Origin: Denitrovibrio acetiphilus DSM 12809
GTDB taxonomy: Bacteria > Chrysiogenota > Deferribacteres > Deferribacterales > Geovibrionaceae
DNA: 64,000 nucleotides
NCBI RefSeq assembly: GCF_000025725.1
Contig: NC_013943.1
Location: 992,001 to 1,056,000, forward strand
Direction: 5' to 3'
The notes beneath the pieces are model-generated. The model saw only the letters and a list, made by a program, of their open reading frames with translations, made no database searches and was not told where the DNA came from. Positions 18,001 through 26,574 of this stretch are shown here, in pieces (the first letter of the stretch is position 1; each line of letters opens with the position of its first letter). A program made the translations under genes and the position numbers.

Positions 18001-18224
18001 TCATCAAAGGGATGGAGGATTTTATAGGGGCAATGCTTAATGTTGATGATTTCGATAAGATAGATGTTGCTTCCAGAGACCTTGACAAAGACGGCAAGCC
18101 TGACTTCTTTCACCTGTCTGCTACAGCGGAAGAGATAGCTGCATCCGGTCTTGTTCTCGATGATGACACTGACGGTGACGGCGTGGCTGATGTACTTGAT
18201 GCTACACCGTTTTATGCTGATTAG
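15006..18224 (+). CDS. Large surface-type lipoprotein with helical repeats and Ca-binding C-terminus
   Basis: A 1072-residue lipoprotein: lipobox ITAC with Cys18, then a Gly/Ser/Asp-Thr linker with GGDT repeats. Residues about 40-150 look like a small beta domain (GGLVSDPAISGAVVELRL...). From about residue 390 to 1010 the protein is a long helical solenoid with TPR-like stretches (for example AFSNDNLFNIKFGIADDYIL). The C-terminus has two Asp-rich calcium-binding loops, DLDKDGKPDF and DDTDGDGVADVLD. AAAGGAGA precedes the start. It is the first gene of a 16-gene operon and lies 9 bases before a TonB receptor. The inferred role is a ligand-capturing partner of that receptor. No named family recognised. 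Confidence 0.8.
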   Translation: MKKLLLFMIPVIMIITACGGGGGSSSGGDTGGDTGGDTEPTTKTIGGLVSDPAISGAVVELRLKSDDSVAVICGTTGSLPCKTFTDEDGLFDMILPIGADLTAYYIKSFGGFDTVTNINMESFSFESPIEAFSENTDNIVVSPVTTIMRASSDTTVAGMKAHARSVLGLSDTADPAADPATDGELFKKSYMLITLASTYRDMLSASGSSTAGEPFSVISAVTLSGALFTADSELDDTSLTEIYKSFAGNDGYDDDIDELKSTAVSIEDVDSTGDVVAALIDKEINRLFKVAVMTLADDTPVTVTDTFITNIEAYVDAVQSLSEGLAADRFMINQIARYTMLSDYGLTSYADFTADTFSASLSAMIADDAFGTAVTAVLESGPTYIVSVPLSDSDLPGDDNAKRAAYYYNSNLDVGYKARKLASDIKDDDLNDDINLVAVRNYAQAGLNAKAKSIADSLIVKTLNQSNAYRNIAKNNTTLGGDLAESVTYLQKAESLIRGLHDTATAEPFTTSEAKELADIMEEYMSAGDLEKAASLESYMDTVLADLDESEKGSAYSAVVSAFNSVVKDDVENGELDNVEAMTDKIVKYVDNLSLGTKEGKIYATQLVFLQNALIFYNAVGASQKVVDTYHNIIKDMITFDSSSGKTNWEFYASKMTGPLYRAGDSSAAMDLLGSITKSNYAANAAESIIVGVYKDDFDEAVSIYEAGVPMDTDFDNIADYINSWTYLASNRSSQGIAMYALNDGLNDLAEKAVDYTESKMDAAVQYFKDNNSDFAEYLVKMVTSQNRFYETGYVKNAYLYNELGLKTKALASIQKAIDYADLCVDSVNKATAYSTIAYYAMLIDPAYDASPLFAKARTVFDNASGDTAFSNDNLFNIKFGIADDYILQGDTATALLTMEEAVNYAELTHQPGVGTEEDKAVVNESENFRKLAEWYYTMQDMGKAKLMLEKSAAVAPQHSKASSVSGQYKQILQKYAQFGLYDLGYEKAKVMFPVRGDFIKGMEDFIGAMLNVDDFDKIDVASRDLDKDGKPDFFHLSATAEEIAASGLVLDDDTDGDGVADVLDATPFYAD

Positions 18225-18233
18225 GTAATATCT

Positions 18234-20771
18234 ATGTTTAATACATTTGTTAATATGAGGGTGGCCGCTTATGCGGTCATCCTTTTCATTATGGTGACAT
18301 TTCCTGTATGCGCAGAAGAAAAACAGGATACCGGGCTTTCCTCTGCTGAGCTTGAAAACATGCTTGTGATAGATGAAGTGGAAGTCAAAGGTGAGCTGAC
18401 CGAAGAGTCTATAGAAGGCAAAACTGTTATTAATGAAGAAACTATAAAAATGCTTCCCAGAGGTAACGGCGACATAACAGAAGCTCTGCGTATTGCTCCC
18501 GGAGTGCAGTTTGATGATGATTACAGAGATTCTTTGACTGCCGGCGAGATCGAGCCCGGGCGGATTTCCATATCCGGTGGGAAGGATTACCAGAACCTTT
18601 TTATGCTCGACGGTATGAGCAATTCAAGTATTCTGAACCCCGCAGAAGAAAGTATTTACGATACTGATAATGTCTCCGGAAACCCTCAGAAGTTTTTCAT
18701 AGATTCCTCAATAGTTAAAAAGGTTACAGTTTTCGACAGTAACGTTCCGGTGAAGTACGGCGGTTTTCTCGGCGGTGTTGTGGATGTGGAAACCATAGAC
18801 CCTACTCAGAATGTATGGGGGAATATTTCTTACCGCACAACAAGATCTGAGTGGGCTAACTTTTATGTAGATGAAATTAAGCAAGACGATTTTGAAAACT
18901 CTAATGACTCGCAAAAGGGGCAGCCGAAGTTTGAAAAGCATCATTTCAATGCAACTCTTAATACCCCTGTAACAGATAAGCTGGCTGTGGTTTTTAATTA
19001 TAAAAAGCTCGAATCAACTATACCTGTCAGGTTTTATAATAAGTGGCAGGATGAAGAGCGCCTTAACGAAACATTTCTGGTGAAAGGTCTGCTGAATATC
19101 AGCAGTTCCAGCTATCTGGATGCCACTGTCAGTTATGCTCCTTATAAGCAGAAAATATATTTCCCGAATGTCAAAAACAGCGGGTTTGATGTACATGGAG
19201 GCGGCTACTACGCTGCTGTGAATTATACAAAAGAGAGCGGTGACTCAAAGCTGGAAATACATGCAGATTATTCTGTGTCTGAAAACAGCAGAGACGCTTC
19301 AAATGTTTTCTATCACTGGGCAACGACATCGTCTAAAGACTGGGGATATATGAAAGACCCTAGTTCTGTAAGTGAAGGTAGCGTTGGCGGTAGTTATGAA
19401 GGCGGTTACGGCGACCTTTATAAAAGCGAATCTGTATTCAACTTTAAGCTGGATCATGATCCTTTCCGCTTTAAGTTTGGCGGTGACCATGTTGTTTCAT
19501 ACGGTTTTCACTATTCAAACATCAAAGGCATAATGGACAAAAGCGAATCAAGCTATCTGTACAAAGACCCGGTAGTGGATTCTGATGTTATATGTGGAGG
19601 GCAGCAGGGTGTGGACTGCCTTGAAGGGGAACAGTATTTTTCAGAGAAAACAATAGCACCTTCTTTTAAAAATGAAGCACTTATTAATACCGTAAACTTT
19701 TATGCGCAGGACGAATATGATATATGGCGTCTGAACTTCAGGCTTGGGCTCCGCTATACTTATGATGATTATATGGAGAACCATGACATAGCACCGAGAA
19801 CATCTTTTGAGTATGATATTTTCGACAGCAAGAGAACAGTTCTGCTTGCCGGATATAACAGATATTACGGTACAAATCTTCTGGATAATAAGCTTCGTGA
19901 AGAACAGCCTGATGATCTGGAATATATACGCTCAACCTACCGCAATGAAGTGCAGGACTGGATTACAGTTACCCCTGCCGTAGATACTGTTTATAAATAC
20001 AGCGATCTGAACACCCCTTATTCTGATGAATATATGGTCGGTGTTGCCCAGTACCTTTTGGGCGGAACACTAAATCTTAAATATATCACAAGAGATAACA
20101 AAGACGAGTTTGCCAGCGAGATTTATAGTGTCAATGGCAAGAAATACAGAAAGCTGAACAACAATGGTGAAAGTTCATTTGAATCATTTCAGATAAAATG
20201 GGACAGATCATGGAAAAATCACTATGTAATGCTTAATGCCATGTGGCAGGAGTCTGAAACTGCGCAGGATAGTTATGATGATGAGTATGATCTGGAAGAC
20301 CTTGATAAAGATATCCTTTATAACGGCAGTAAAATAAAGCTTGCCGAACTTCCGAAAGATAATTTTAACAGACCGATTACCGTTAATCTTACTTATACAG
20401 GGAAATTTTTTAAACACTTAAGTGTTTCTCCCGTTATTAAATACCGCTCATCATACAGAGATATACGGCTTGTTAACGGTTCTCAGATTATCGGGACTAC
20501 CGGAGAGACGGACCCTGAGACAGGGGCTGTTGAGTATAAAACAATCGCATCTTATAAAGATGTGACATTCAATCACAGTGTTCTCGTTGACCTGCGTTTT
20601 TCCTGGGAACAACCTGTGTATAAAACTCATACAATCAAAGTTTCCTTTGATATCAATAACCTTTTCGACAGGAAGATTGTGAAGGGGTACGGTTCAACAT
20701 CTGATTCTGAAATGTATGAAGAATATGAGCTCGGAAGAAGCTTCTGGGCAGGGGTTGAATATGCATTCTGA
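18234..20771 (+). CDS. TonB-dependent outer-membrane receptor of the Fus-like operon
   Basis: An 845-residue receptor with a signal peptide (cleavage after VCA), an N-terminal segment with the possible TonB box MLVIDEVEVKGEL, a plug domain (GRISISGGKDYQNLFMLDGM, VKKVTVFDSNVPVKYGG) and a long beta-barrel ending ...WAGVEYAF. The plug lacks the common GxxGxxxIRG form and instead resembles receptors with a carboxy-rich, non-siderophore-type plug. Larger barrels of this kind often take polymers or proteins. The ribosome-binding site is weak; translation may be coupled to the lipoprotein ending 9 bases upstream. Its last 11 bases overlap the ABC ATPase gene. Confidence 0.88.
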   Translation: MFNTFVNMRVAAYAVILFIMVTFPVCAEEKQDTGLSSAELENMLVIDEVEVKGELTEESIEGKTVINEETIKMLPRGNGDITEALRIAPGVQFDDDYRDSLTAGEIEPGRISISGGKDYQNLFMLDGMSNSSILNPAEESIYDTDNVSGNPQKFFIDSSIVKKVTVFDSNVPVKYGGFLGGVVDVETIDPTQNVWGNISYRTTRSEWANFYVDEIKQDDFENSNDSQKGQPKFEKHHFNATLNTPVTDKLAVVFNYKKLESTIPVRFYNKWQDEERLNETFLVKGLLNISSSSYLDATVSYAPYKQKIYFPNVKNSGFDVHGGGYYAAVNYTKESGDSKLEIHADYSVSENSRDASNVFYHWATTSSKDWGYMKDPSSVSEGSVGGSYEGGYGDLYKSESVFNFKLDHDPFRFKFGGDHVVSYGFHYSNIKGIMDKSESSYLYKDPVVDSDVICGGQQGVDCLEGEQYFSEKTIAPSFKNEALINTVNFYAQDEYDIWRLNFRLGLRYTYDDYMENHDIAPRTSFEYDIFDSKRTVLLAGYNRYYGTNLLDNKLREEQPDDLEYIRSTYRNEVQDWITVTPAVDTVYKYSDLNTPYSDEYMVGVAQYLLGGTLNLKYITRDNKDEFASEIYSVNGKKYRKLNNNGESSFESFQIKWDRSWKNHYVMLNAMWQESETAQDSYDDEYDLEDLDKDILYNGSKIKLAELPKDNFNRPITVNLTYTGKFFKHLSVSPVIKYRSSYRDIRLVNGSQIIGTTGETDPETGAVEYKTIASYKDVTFNHSVLVDLRFSWEQPVYKTHTIKVSFDINNLFDRKIVKGYGSTSDSEMYEEYELGRSFWAGVEYAF

Positions 20772-21654
20772 TAATATCGTAGAGATCAAAAATCTTGAGC
20801 ATTCATACGGCAAGAATAAAGTTCTGCATGGACTCAGTTTTAATGTACGGAAAGGTTCAATCTTCGGGCTGCTTGGTAAAAACGGTGCAGGCAAAACAAC
20901 CTCTATCAACATCATGATGGGCTTTCTGCGTCCGGACAGCGGGAGCTGCCTGATACTTGGGGAAGAAGCACACAGTTTGAGCAGTGATGCCAAGCGGAAA
21001 ATAGGGCTTCTGCATGAAGGGCACCTTTCATATGAGTTTCTCAGCATTGCAGAGACAGAAGAGTTTTACGAAGGGTTTTACCCTGCATGGGACAGTGATG
21101 TTTATAACGACATGATAAATAAGCTGAAACTGAAACGTACGCATAAGATAAAAAACATGTCATGTGGGCAGAGGTCTCAGGTTGCGCTTGCTGTCCTGAT
21201 GGCACAGGGTGCAGAGATTCTCATATTGGATGATTTCTCTATGGGGCTTGATGCAGGGTATCGGAGGCTTTTCCTTGATATGCTCACTCATTATTCAAAA
21301 CAGCTGAACAAAACTGTGATGATTACCTCGCATATAGTGCAGGATCTGGAGCGCTTTGTGGATGATGCCCTGATAATAGAAAAGGGTGTTGTGCTTAAAA
21401 AAGCTCCCATTGGCGAGCTGAAACAGGGGCTGAACAAATTTTTCTTCTGCGCCGACAGTTTGCTTTCAAACATGGATGCAATGGATTTTGTGCATGATTA
21501 TTCTGTGTTAAACAGAGGTTACGAGATCGTGACAGGTCTTGATGCTGATAAAACAGCAGAGAGACTTAGTTGTCTTACATCCGGCATGACTGGGTTCGAA
21601 CAGCGGGAATTATCTCTGGAAGATGCTTTTATCGCACTTACAGGGAAATATTAG
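20761..21654 (+). CDS. ABC transporter ATPase with altered signature and Walker B
   Basis: A 297-residue ABC-2-type ATPase: Walker A GKNGAGKTT, signature MSCGQRSQ instead of LSGGQ, and Walker B LILDDFSMGLD, where the catalytic Glu is Asp. The C-terminal 80 residues form an extra domain as in CcmA/YtrB-like ATPases. The start at 20761 follows AGGGG and overlaps the receptor gene. It pairs with the permease and the DUF4857-like protein that follow. A role in energising export or a mechanochemical step at the inner membrane is possible; reduced ATPase activity is suggested by the Asp. Confidence 0.8.
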   Translation: MHSDNIVEIKNLEHSYGKNKVLHGLSFNVRKGSIFGLLGKNGAGKTTSINIMMGFLRPDSGSCLILGEEAHSLSSDAKRKIGLLHEGHLSYEFLSIAETEEFYEGFYPAWDSDVYNDMINKLKLKRTHKIKNMSCGQRSQVALAVLMAQGAEILILDDFSMGLDAGYRRLFLDMLTHYSKQLNKTVMITSHIVQDLERFVDDALIIEKGVVLKKAPIGELKQGLNKFFFCADSLLSNMDAMDFVHDYSVLNRGYEIVTGLDADKTAERLSCLTSGMTGFEQRELSLEDAFIALTGKY

Positions 21655-21661
21655 GTGAAAC

Positions 21662-22327
21662 ATGTTTAAAAGAATTTTCAAAAAAGAATATAAAAAACTG
21701 CGATATGTCGTACTGGGGGCGTTCCTCCTTAATGTTGGCCTGGTGGTAAAGATGTGTCTGAACACAAGGGCGGCATTTACTCTTAATCCGTCTGTGAATG
21801 TCTGGCTGGATATCATTGAGCAGAACAGCCTCTTCTTCAGCAGTGTTTCTGACGTTTTACAGGCAAGTGCTGTTATCATAGGCTTCATGCAGTTTCTGCC
21901 GGAGGTGGAGAAAAAACGTTTCCGGATATCCTGTCATCTGCCTGTGAGCGAAGCGGGGATGATATTTGCTATGACTGCCGCAGGTATAATATTTATCTCG
22001 GCTATCGCTCTGTTTGATATGGCGTGTATAAGCGCAATGGGCAGAGTATATTTTCCCGAAGATATAAACAGTGCTGTAACACCAATCTTTTTTGCAGATT
22101 TCATGGGAGCTGTCGTTTTGTATATCTATGCTGTGGTGATAACTCTGGAACCGCATAAGCTGAGAAAAGCTATGCTGGTGGTTATCCTTTTTCCGCTTAC
22201 CGGCTTGTTTGCAGGAGAAGGCTATAGGATATACGACGGTGAGCTTATCCCTTTTGTCTTTTTAATGTGTCTGATAGTCCCTATCGTTCTCAGCCCTGCG
22301 TATAGGTTCAGAAAGGGGGATTTCTAA
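21662..22327 (+). CDS. ABC-2-like membrane protein partner
   Basis: A 221-residue membrane protein with about six hydrophobic segments and a basic N-terminus (KRIFKKEYKKLRYVVLG), like the first helix of ABC-2 permeases. No family signature is clear. It begins 7 bases after the ATPase gene and overlaps the next start (TAATGA), so it is most likely the permease subunit of that ATPase. Confidence 0.7.
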   Translation: MFKRIFKKEYKKLRYVVLGAFLLNVGLVVKMCLNTRAAFTLNPSVNVWLDIIEQNSLFFSSVSDVLQASAVIIGFMQFLPEVEKKRFRISCHLPVSEAGMIFAMTAAGIIFISAIALFDMACISAMGRVYFPEDINSAVTPIFFADFMGAVVLYIYAVVITLEPHKLRKAMLVVILFPLTGLFAGEGYRIYDGELIPFVFLMCLIVPIVLSPAYRFRKGDF

Positions 22328-23577
22328 TGAAATATTTATCAAGATATATAGTGTTGATAGTCGCTTTTCTTGGGCTGACAACAGTATTGCCATCTCTGTA
22401 CAGAGTTGCATTTGCTGATTATAAACCCCATAGGTCTGTGACCTTTAGCCCAGTTGTTGATGATTTCTTCTACGTTTCCGTGGAGAAAAATGTTGGTGTC
22501 ACATACACGGATGCGGCGGGTAATGAATACAGCAAGATTGACTATTATCATGCCAAACCTTTTCTTTATGCCAGAAACCTTGTGCGCTGGGGGACATACC
22601 CGACACTTATCGCCGGGAAGTATATTCCGGCTGATGAGGTAAGCAAAAATCTGTACTTTTTCGGCATAAGACCGAAGAGGGTTGACATAGAGCTGAACAG
22701 GATTCCTCTTTATCCTCTTTATGAGTCTTCAGGCGAGTTTACACAGCTCGAGATACCGAACGACCTCTTCCGGATTAGCGGCAGAATGGAGTTTATCAGC
22801 GGAATGACAAGGGGGGTTGATTCCGAAAAGAGCGAACTTTTTACTTCTGCACTGACAAAAGCCGGATTTAGCTTTCCTGCTCAGGGAATTTTCGGCAACA
22901 CAAACTTTAAGAAACCATATGATTTCGGCTATTTTGCTGAAGACGCAAAAGGCGATATCTTTCATATAAAACAGCTTCACGGCAAGCCGTTTGTGAGGAA
23001 TACAAATAAACCGGCTGGGGCTGATTTTGAATATATTTCTGTTTCAGAGGACTATGCAAACCCTTCTTATGGAGTGTTTGTAACTGAGTCAGGTGACGTC
23101 TACAGGCTGGAAAAGAACGGATACGAGTATAAGCGTTTTGATGTGGGACAGATAGATGTCCGTGAGCAGTATCTGCGTGTGTTCGGAGATCCTCTTTATA
23201 CATATGTGACAGTGAGGGACAAGGACAAAACTGAAATGTATGTCTTCCACAAGGATGACACCCTTTACAAGAAGCACATAATTGAAGAAGTCAGTTCACT
23301 TTCACCTTTTTTCGAAGCCGGCTATGACGCTGTGTTCCCTTTTACTTTGCGAACTTTTGAGCCGAAAGCCTTTAAGCATCATCTGTATCTGGAGCCGTCT
23401 GAGAGGGTTGGGCTGGCTGTAATGTTTTCCGCTGTGCTGGCGATGCTGTACGCTGGAATCATGATGTTCAGGCGTAAAAGTATGAAGATGGCGGCAGCGG
23501 ATTCAATATTTGTACTCATCGGCGGGCTGATACCTTTTGTACTGCTGCTTCTGATGGGGAGTGAAAGAAGAAGATGA
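22327..23577 (+). CDS. DUF4857-like membrane-anchored protein
   Basis: A 416-residue protein with one N-terminal membrane segment (YIVLIVAFLGLTTVLPSLY), a periplasmic region of about 300 residues rich in beta structure, and two C-terminal membrane helices (VMFSAVLAMLYAGIMMF and FVLIGGLIPFVLLLLMG). It resembles DUF4857 proteins that accompany an ABC ATPase/permease pair near TonB receptors in Bacteroidota; that assignment is from memory and moderate. The architecture suggests an inner-membrane protein presenting a periplasmic domain to incoming substrate. Overlaps both neighbours. Confidence 0.65.
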   Translation: MKYLSRYIVLIVAFLGLTTVLPSLYRVAFADYKPHRSVTFSPVVDDFFYVSVEKNVGVTYTDAAGNEYSKIDYYHAKPFLYARNLVRWGTYPTLIAGKYIPADEVSKNLYFFGIRPKRVDIELNRIPLYPLYESSGEFTQLEIPNDLFRISGRMEFISGMTRGVDSEKSELFTSALTKAGFSFPAQGIFGNTNFKKPYDFGYFAEDAKGDIFHIKQLHGKPFVRNTNKPAGADFEYISVSEDYANPSYGVFVTESGDVYRLEKNGYEYKRFDVGQIDVREQYLRVFGDPLYTYVTVRDKDKTEMYVFHKDDTLYKKHIIEEVSSLSPFFEAGYDAVFPFTLRTFEPKAFKHHLYLEPSERVGLAVMFSAVLAMLYAGIMMFRRKSMKMAAADSIFVLIGGLIPFVLLLLMGSERRR

Positions 23578-24320
23578 AAAACATATTTGCAGTGATATTG
23601 CTTCTGCTTTCTGCGTCTGCATATGCGGAGACAGCAGGAGAGATACTGAATACTCAGAAAAGTATTCACAGCATAAAATCTAAGTTTTATGAAGAGAAAG
23701 AGGAGTGGGACAAAGACAAGCTGAATATGGAAGAACGCTATGGCGCTTTGACAAGGGCTGTGGAGGCACGGGAGGCATATCTTTTAAACCTGAAAAAGAT
23801 AAATGAAGAGCTTGCGGGTGAGCTTGAACGGAAGAAGACAAAAATGACCTCTGCAAAAGGGGTTGAACGTCGCCTTGATATCCTTCTGGCTGACATGCTT
23901 ATGAAGCTTCAGAGGCATATTGAGTCAACTTCCGGTTATACATATGACCAGCGTATGCAGAGTTTAGAGGAGATGATGCGCCTGAATGCTGATCCGGAGG
24001 TTAAACCACAGGAGAAGATAAGGCGTGTTGCCGAGCTTTTTATGGTGGAGGCGGATCTTGCCCGCTTTGCAGAAGTATACGAAGAGAAGGTAACTTTGAA
24101 TGGAAAAGAGATCTCCGGGTATCTTCTGCGTCTGGGAGCTCTTGGACAGTTTTTTACAACACCGGATAAGAGAAGAGCAGCCGTTTATGACCCCGCACAG
24201 AATGGATTTACAGAGATAGATCAGAGGTATGCACAGGAGATCATGAAAGCTGCAAGGATAATAGAGAAGAAAGCTGCACCGGAGCTTGTGCACCTTCCTG
24301 TGGGGAGGCTTCAGCGATGA
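23574..24320 (+). CDS. DUF3450 periplasmic coiled-coil protein of the TonB2 system
   Basis: A 248-residue exported protein: signal peptide ending AYA, then a long coiled coil (about residues 20-130) and a C-terminal globular part (LRLGALGQFFTTPDKRRAAVYD). This matches DUF3450 proteins, which are encoded first in TtpC-type TonB2 clusters. Gene order DUF3450-TtpC-ExbB-ExbD-TonB-TPR is exactly the one known from Vibrio and Shewanella. It overlaps both neighbours by 4 bases. The molecular role is unproven; it probably supports the energy-transducing complex in the periplasm. Confidence 0.85.
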   Translation: MKNIFAVILLLLSASAYAETAGEILNTQKSIHSIKSKFYEEKEEWDKDKLNMEERYGALTRAVEAREAYLLNLKKINEELAGELERKKTKMTSAKGVERRLDILLADMLMKLQRHIESTSGYTYDQRMQSLEEMMRLNADPEVKPQEKIRRVAELFMVEADLARFAEVYEEKVTLNGKEISGYLLRLGALGQFFTTPDKRRAAVYDPAQNGFTEIDQRYAQEIMKAARIIEKKAAPELVHLPVGRLQR

Positions 24321-25660
24321 GAAAATTAACTTTACTGATGATAGTTTTTCTGTCTTGTTATTCCGTTTTTGCTGAGGATCTGCGCAAAGTTTATCAGGAT
24401 GCGCTTAAAGAAAAAAATAGTGTTGAACATGAACTGAAGCAGAAAATAGAAAATTTGCGCACTGACAGAGTCGCTTTTGAAAAAGAGCTTAAAGCCATGG
24501 AAAAGAGATATGCGCAGATTGAAAGTGAGATAGATTCTGCAAGGAAACTGAACGAAAGCCTGAGAGAAGGAGTTGCAGAGGCTGATAAATTATCTGCTGA
24601 ACTGAGCGGGGATATGCGCTCCATAGAAAATGCAGTTAATACCGCTGTGGATGATTTCCGTGCTGTCGGGGCAGCTTCAGGTATTGAGGCAGAAGAGCCG
24701 TCTGACGATGTTCTTTATGACCTTAACGTCCTTGCGGATAAATATATGCAGTTTTATAAAACTGCCGGAGCTGTAAGCAGGGGAACGAGTCAAGTTCTCA
24801 CACCTGATGGAACCCAAAAAGATATGAATGTCTATAGTATTGGAAGCTTCGGGTATCTTTATGCAGAAGAAGATGCTGGCGGATATCTTCAGCGCAGTGA
24901 GAGTGGCTCCCTTGAAATAGTGCCGGGGCAGACAGCTGATGTTGTCAAAGGTGCAGAACGTTATCTGCATGGCGAATCTGAAACTGTAGGGCTGGACATA
25001 ACTTCCGGTGCTGTTTATATGCAGTGGGCAAACAGGATTACGCCCGCCACGCAGATCAGAAAAGGCGGAGTTCTCGTACTGCCTATATTTATTGTCTTTG
25101 CACTGGCTGTGATACTTGCGGGTGAAAGGATATATAGACTGTATATCAGAGGGATAGGAGATTGCAGTCAGGCGGATGTCCTCGCCGGCTACCTGAGAGA
25201 AGGAAATGTCAAAGATGCTGAATCCACAGTTAAAAATATAGGCACTGTGACACCACTCGGCAGAGTCTTTAACGCTGTGATGTCATCTGCGGGGAAACCC
25301 CGTAATGTCCGCTCTGACATTCTTGAGCAGGCACTTATAAGCGAGTCTTCTGTACTGGAAAGGAATCTTTCTTTTCTGAGTGTTGCGGCGGCAGTTTCTC
25401 CAATGCTTGGTCTCATGGGGACAGTTACAGGGATGATCAGCACTTTTCACGCTATCACCGTTTACGGCTCATCTGACCCGAGAATGATGGCGGGGGGGAT
25501 CTCCGAAGCTTTGACAACTACTATGCTTGGGCTTACAGCAGCTATACCTATTATGCTGGCAGTAACAATCTTTAACAGGCGTACAGAGAATCTGACTGAC
25601 AGGCTTCAGGAGTGTGCCGTAAAAGTTTTTAATAATATGGAGCAGGGCGATGATGCCTGA
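24317..25660 (+). CDS. ttpC: TtpC, MotA/TolQ/ExbB-family protein with periplasmic coiled coil
   Basis: A 447-residue protein: signal peptide, coiled coil of about residues 20-125, a periplasmic region, then a membrane segment (GVLVLPIFIVFALAVILAGE) and a C-terminal ExbB-like domain with the conserved ...AAVSPMLGLMGTVTGMI and EALTTTMLGLTAAIPIML helices. In Vibrio TonB2 systems TtpC is needed in addition to ExbB2/ExbD2. It overlaps the exbB gene by 11 bases. Intact. Confidence 0.88.
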   Translation: MRKLTLLMIVFLSCYSVFAEDLRKVYQDALKEKNSVEHELKQKIENLRTDRVAFEKELKAMEKRYAQIESEIDSARKLNESLREGVAEADKLSAELSGDMRSIENAVNTAVDDFRAVGAASGIEAEEPSDDVLYDLNVLADKYMQFYKTAGAVSRGTSQVLTPDGTQKDMNVYSIGSFGYLYAEEDAGGYLQRSESGSLEIVPGQTADVVKGAERYLHGESETVGLDITSGAVYMQWANRITPATQIRKGGVLVLPIFIVFALAVILAGERIYRLYIRGIGDCSQADVLAGYLREGNVKDAESTVKNIGTVTPLGRVFNAVMSSAGKPRNVRSDILEQALISESSVLERNLSFLSVAAAVSPMLGLMGTVTGMISTFHAITVYGSSDPRMMAGGISEALTTTMLGLTAAIPIMLAVTIFNRRTENLTDRLQECAVKVFNNMEQGDDA

Positions 25661-26168
25661 GAATCTTTTAATGCTGGCAACAGAGAACCCTGTGCATACG
25701 ATGATCTTCCTTATCACATTCTACATGTGGTACTGCATCTTCGACAGACTCATTGTTTATGCAGGTCTGTTTCGCAGGAATTCTGAGGGTGAGCGGAGTA
25801 TTGCTGTTCTTACAAGGGAGCGCATCATGAGCCGGGGCTCGTCCGCCGAAGTTGAGCTGAATATCATAGGCAGAATGATTTCCAGAAACTTATCAGTAAT
25901 AAAGGTAAGCACAGTGATAGCGCCTATGCTTGGTCTTCTGGGCACGGTATGGGGTATGCTCATCACTTTTAACATAATCTCCGACAACGGCACGGGTGAC
26001 CCTGCCCTTATGTCGGACGGGATATCCAAAGCTCTTACGTCCACAAGGCTGGGGCTTACGGCTACGGTTTTCGGAATGCTTATGGCTGCGGTGCTGGAGC
26101 GTATGAGGCGCAAGCTGACCGCTTATGCCGGAGCGGAAAGTATCAGAAACGGCAGGTCGGTTATATGA
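25650..26168 (+). CDS. exbB: ExbB proton-channel subunit
   Basis: A 172-residue MotA/TolQ/ExbB-family protein with three membrane segments and the conserved IAPMLGLLGTVWGMLI and LTSTRLGLTATVFGML motifs. With ExbD it harvests the proton gradient to drive TonB. The short length is typical of ExbB2. Overlaps ttpC and exbD. Confidence 0.9.
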   Translation: MMPENLLMLATENPVHTMIFLITFYMWYCIFDRLIVYAGLFRRNSEGERSIAVLTRERIMSRGSSAEVELNIIGRMISRNLSVIKVSTVIAPMLGLLGTVWGMLITFNIISDNGTGDPALMSDGISKALTSTRLGLTATVFGMLMAAVLERMRRKLTAYAGAESIRNGRSVI

Positions 26169-26572
26169 GAAGGATATCCTCTAAAAAGAGTACAGGCGCA
26201 GATGAACTGAATATGACTCCGATGATAGACCTTATCTTTCTGCTTCTGGTATTTTTTATAGTTACCACCTCTTTTACAAAAGAGACAGGGGTAGACGTTG
26301 CCCGACCGGCAGCAAAAACGGCTGAAAAGAGTGAAGCTCTGACAGTTATGATGGCGATAGATGATACAGGAGCGGTTTTTCTTGAGAAAAAGCAGATAGA
26401 TGTAAGAAGCATAAGAGGGAGGATGAGCGCTCTCTCTTCGGATAATCCGGATATTAGTGTCATGCTTGTGGCAGACAGGAAAGCTAATGTGGAAGATGTT
26501 GTTGCTGTTATGGATCAGTGCCGTCTTGCCGGAGTGGAGAAGATAAGCCTTTCCGCTGAAAAGAAGTTCTGA
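26165..26572 (+). CDS. exbD: ExbD energy-transducing subunit
   Basis: A 135-residue ExbD/TolR protein: one N-terminal membrane helix containing the essential Asp in MTPMIDLIFLLLVFFIV, followed by a periplasmic domain. It forms the proton path with ExbB. It overlaps exbB by 4 bases and precedes tonB by 2. Confidence 0.92.
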   Translation: MRRISSKKSTGADELNMTPMIDLIFLLLVFFIVTTSFTKETGVDVARPAAKTAEKSEALTVMMAIDDTGAVFLEKKQIDVRSIRGRMSALSSDNPDISVMLVADRKANVEDVVAVMDQCRLAGVEKISLSAEKKF

Positions 26573-26574
26573 AT

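Noticed and set aside
20761-23577. ABC module as a heme importer partner of the receptor
   Set aside because: No binding protein, and the permease and DUF4857-like protein do not resemble FecCD- or HmuUV-type importers.
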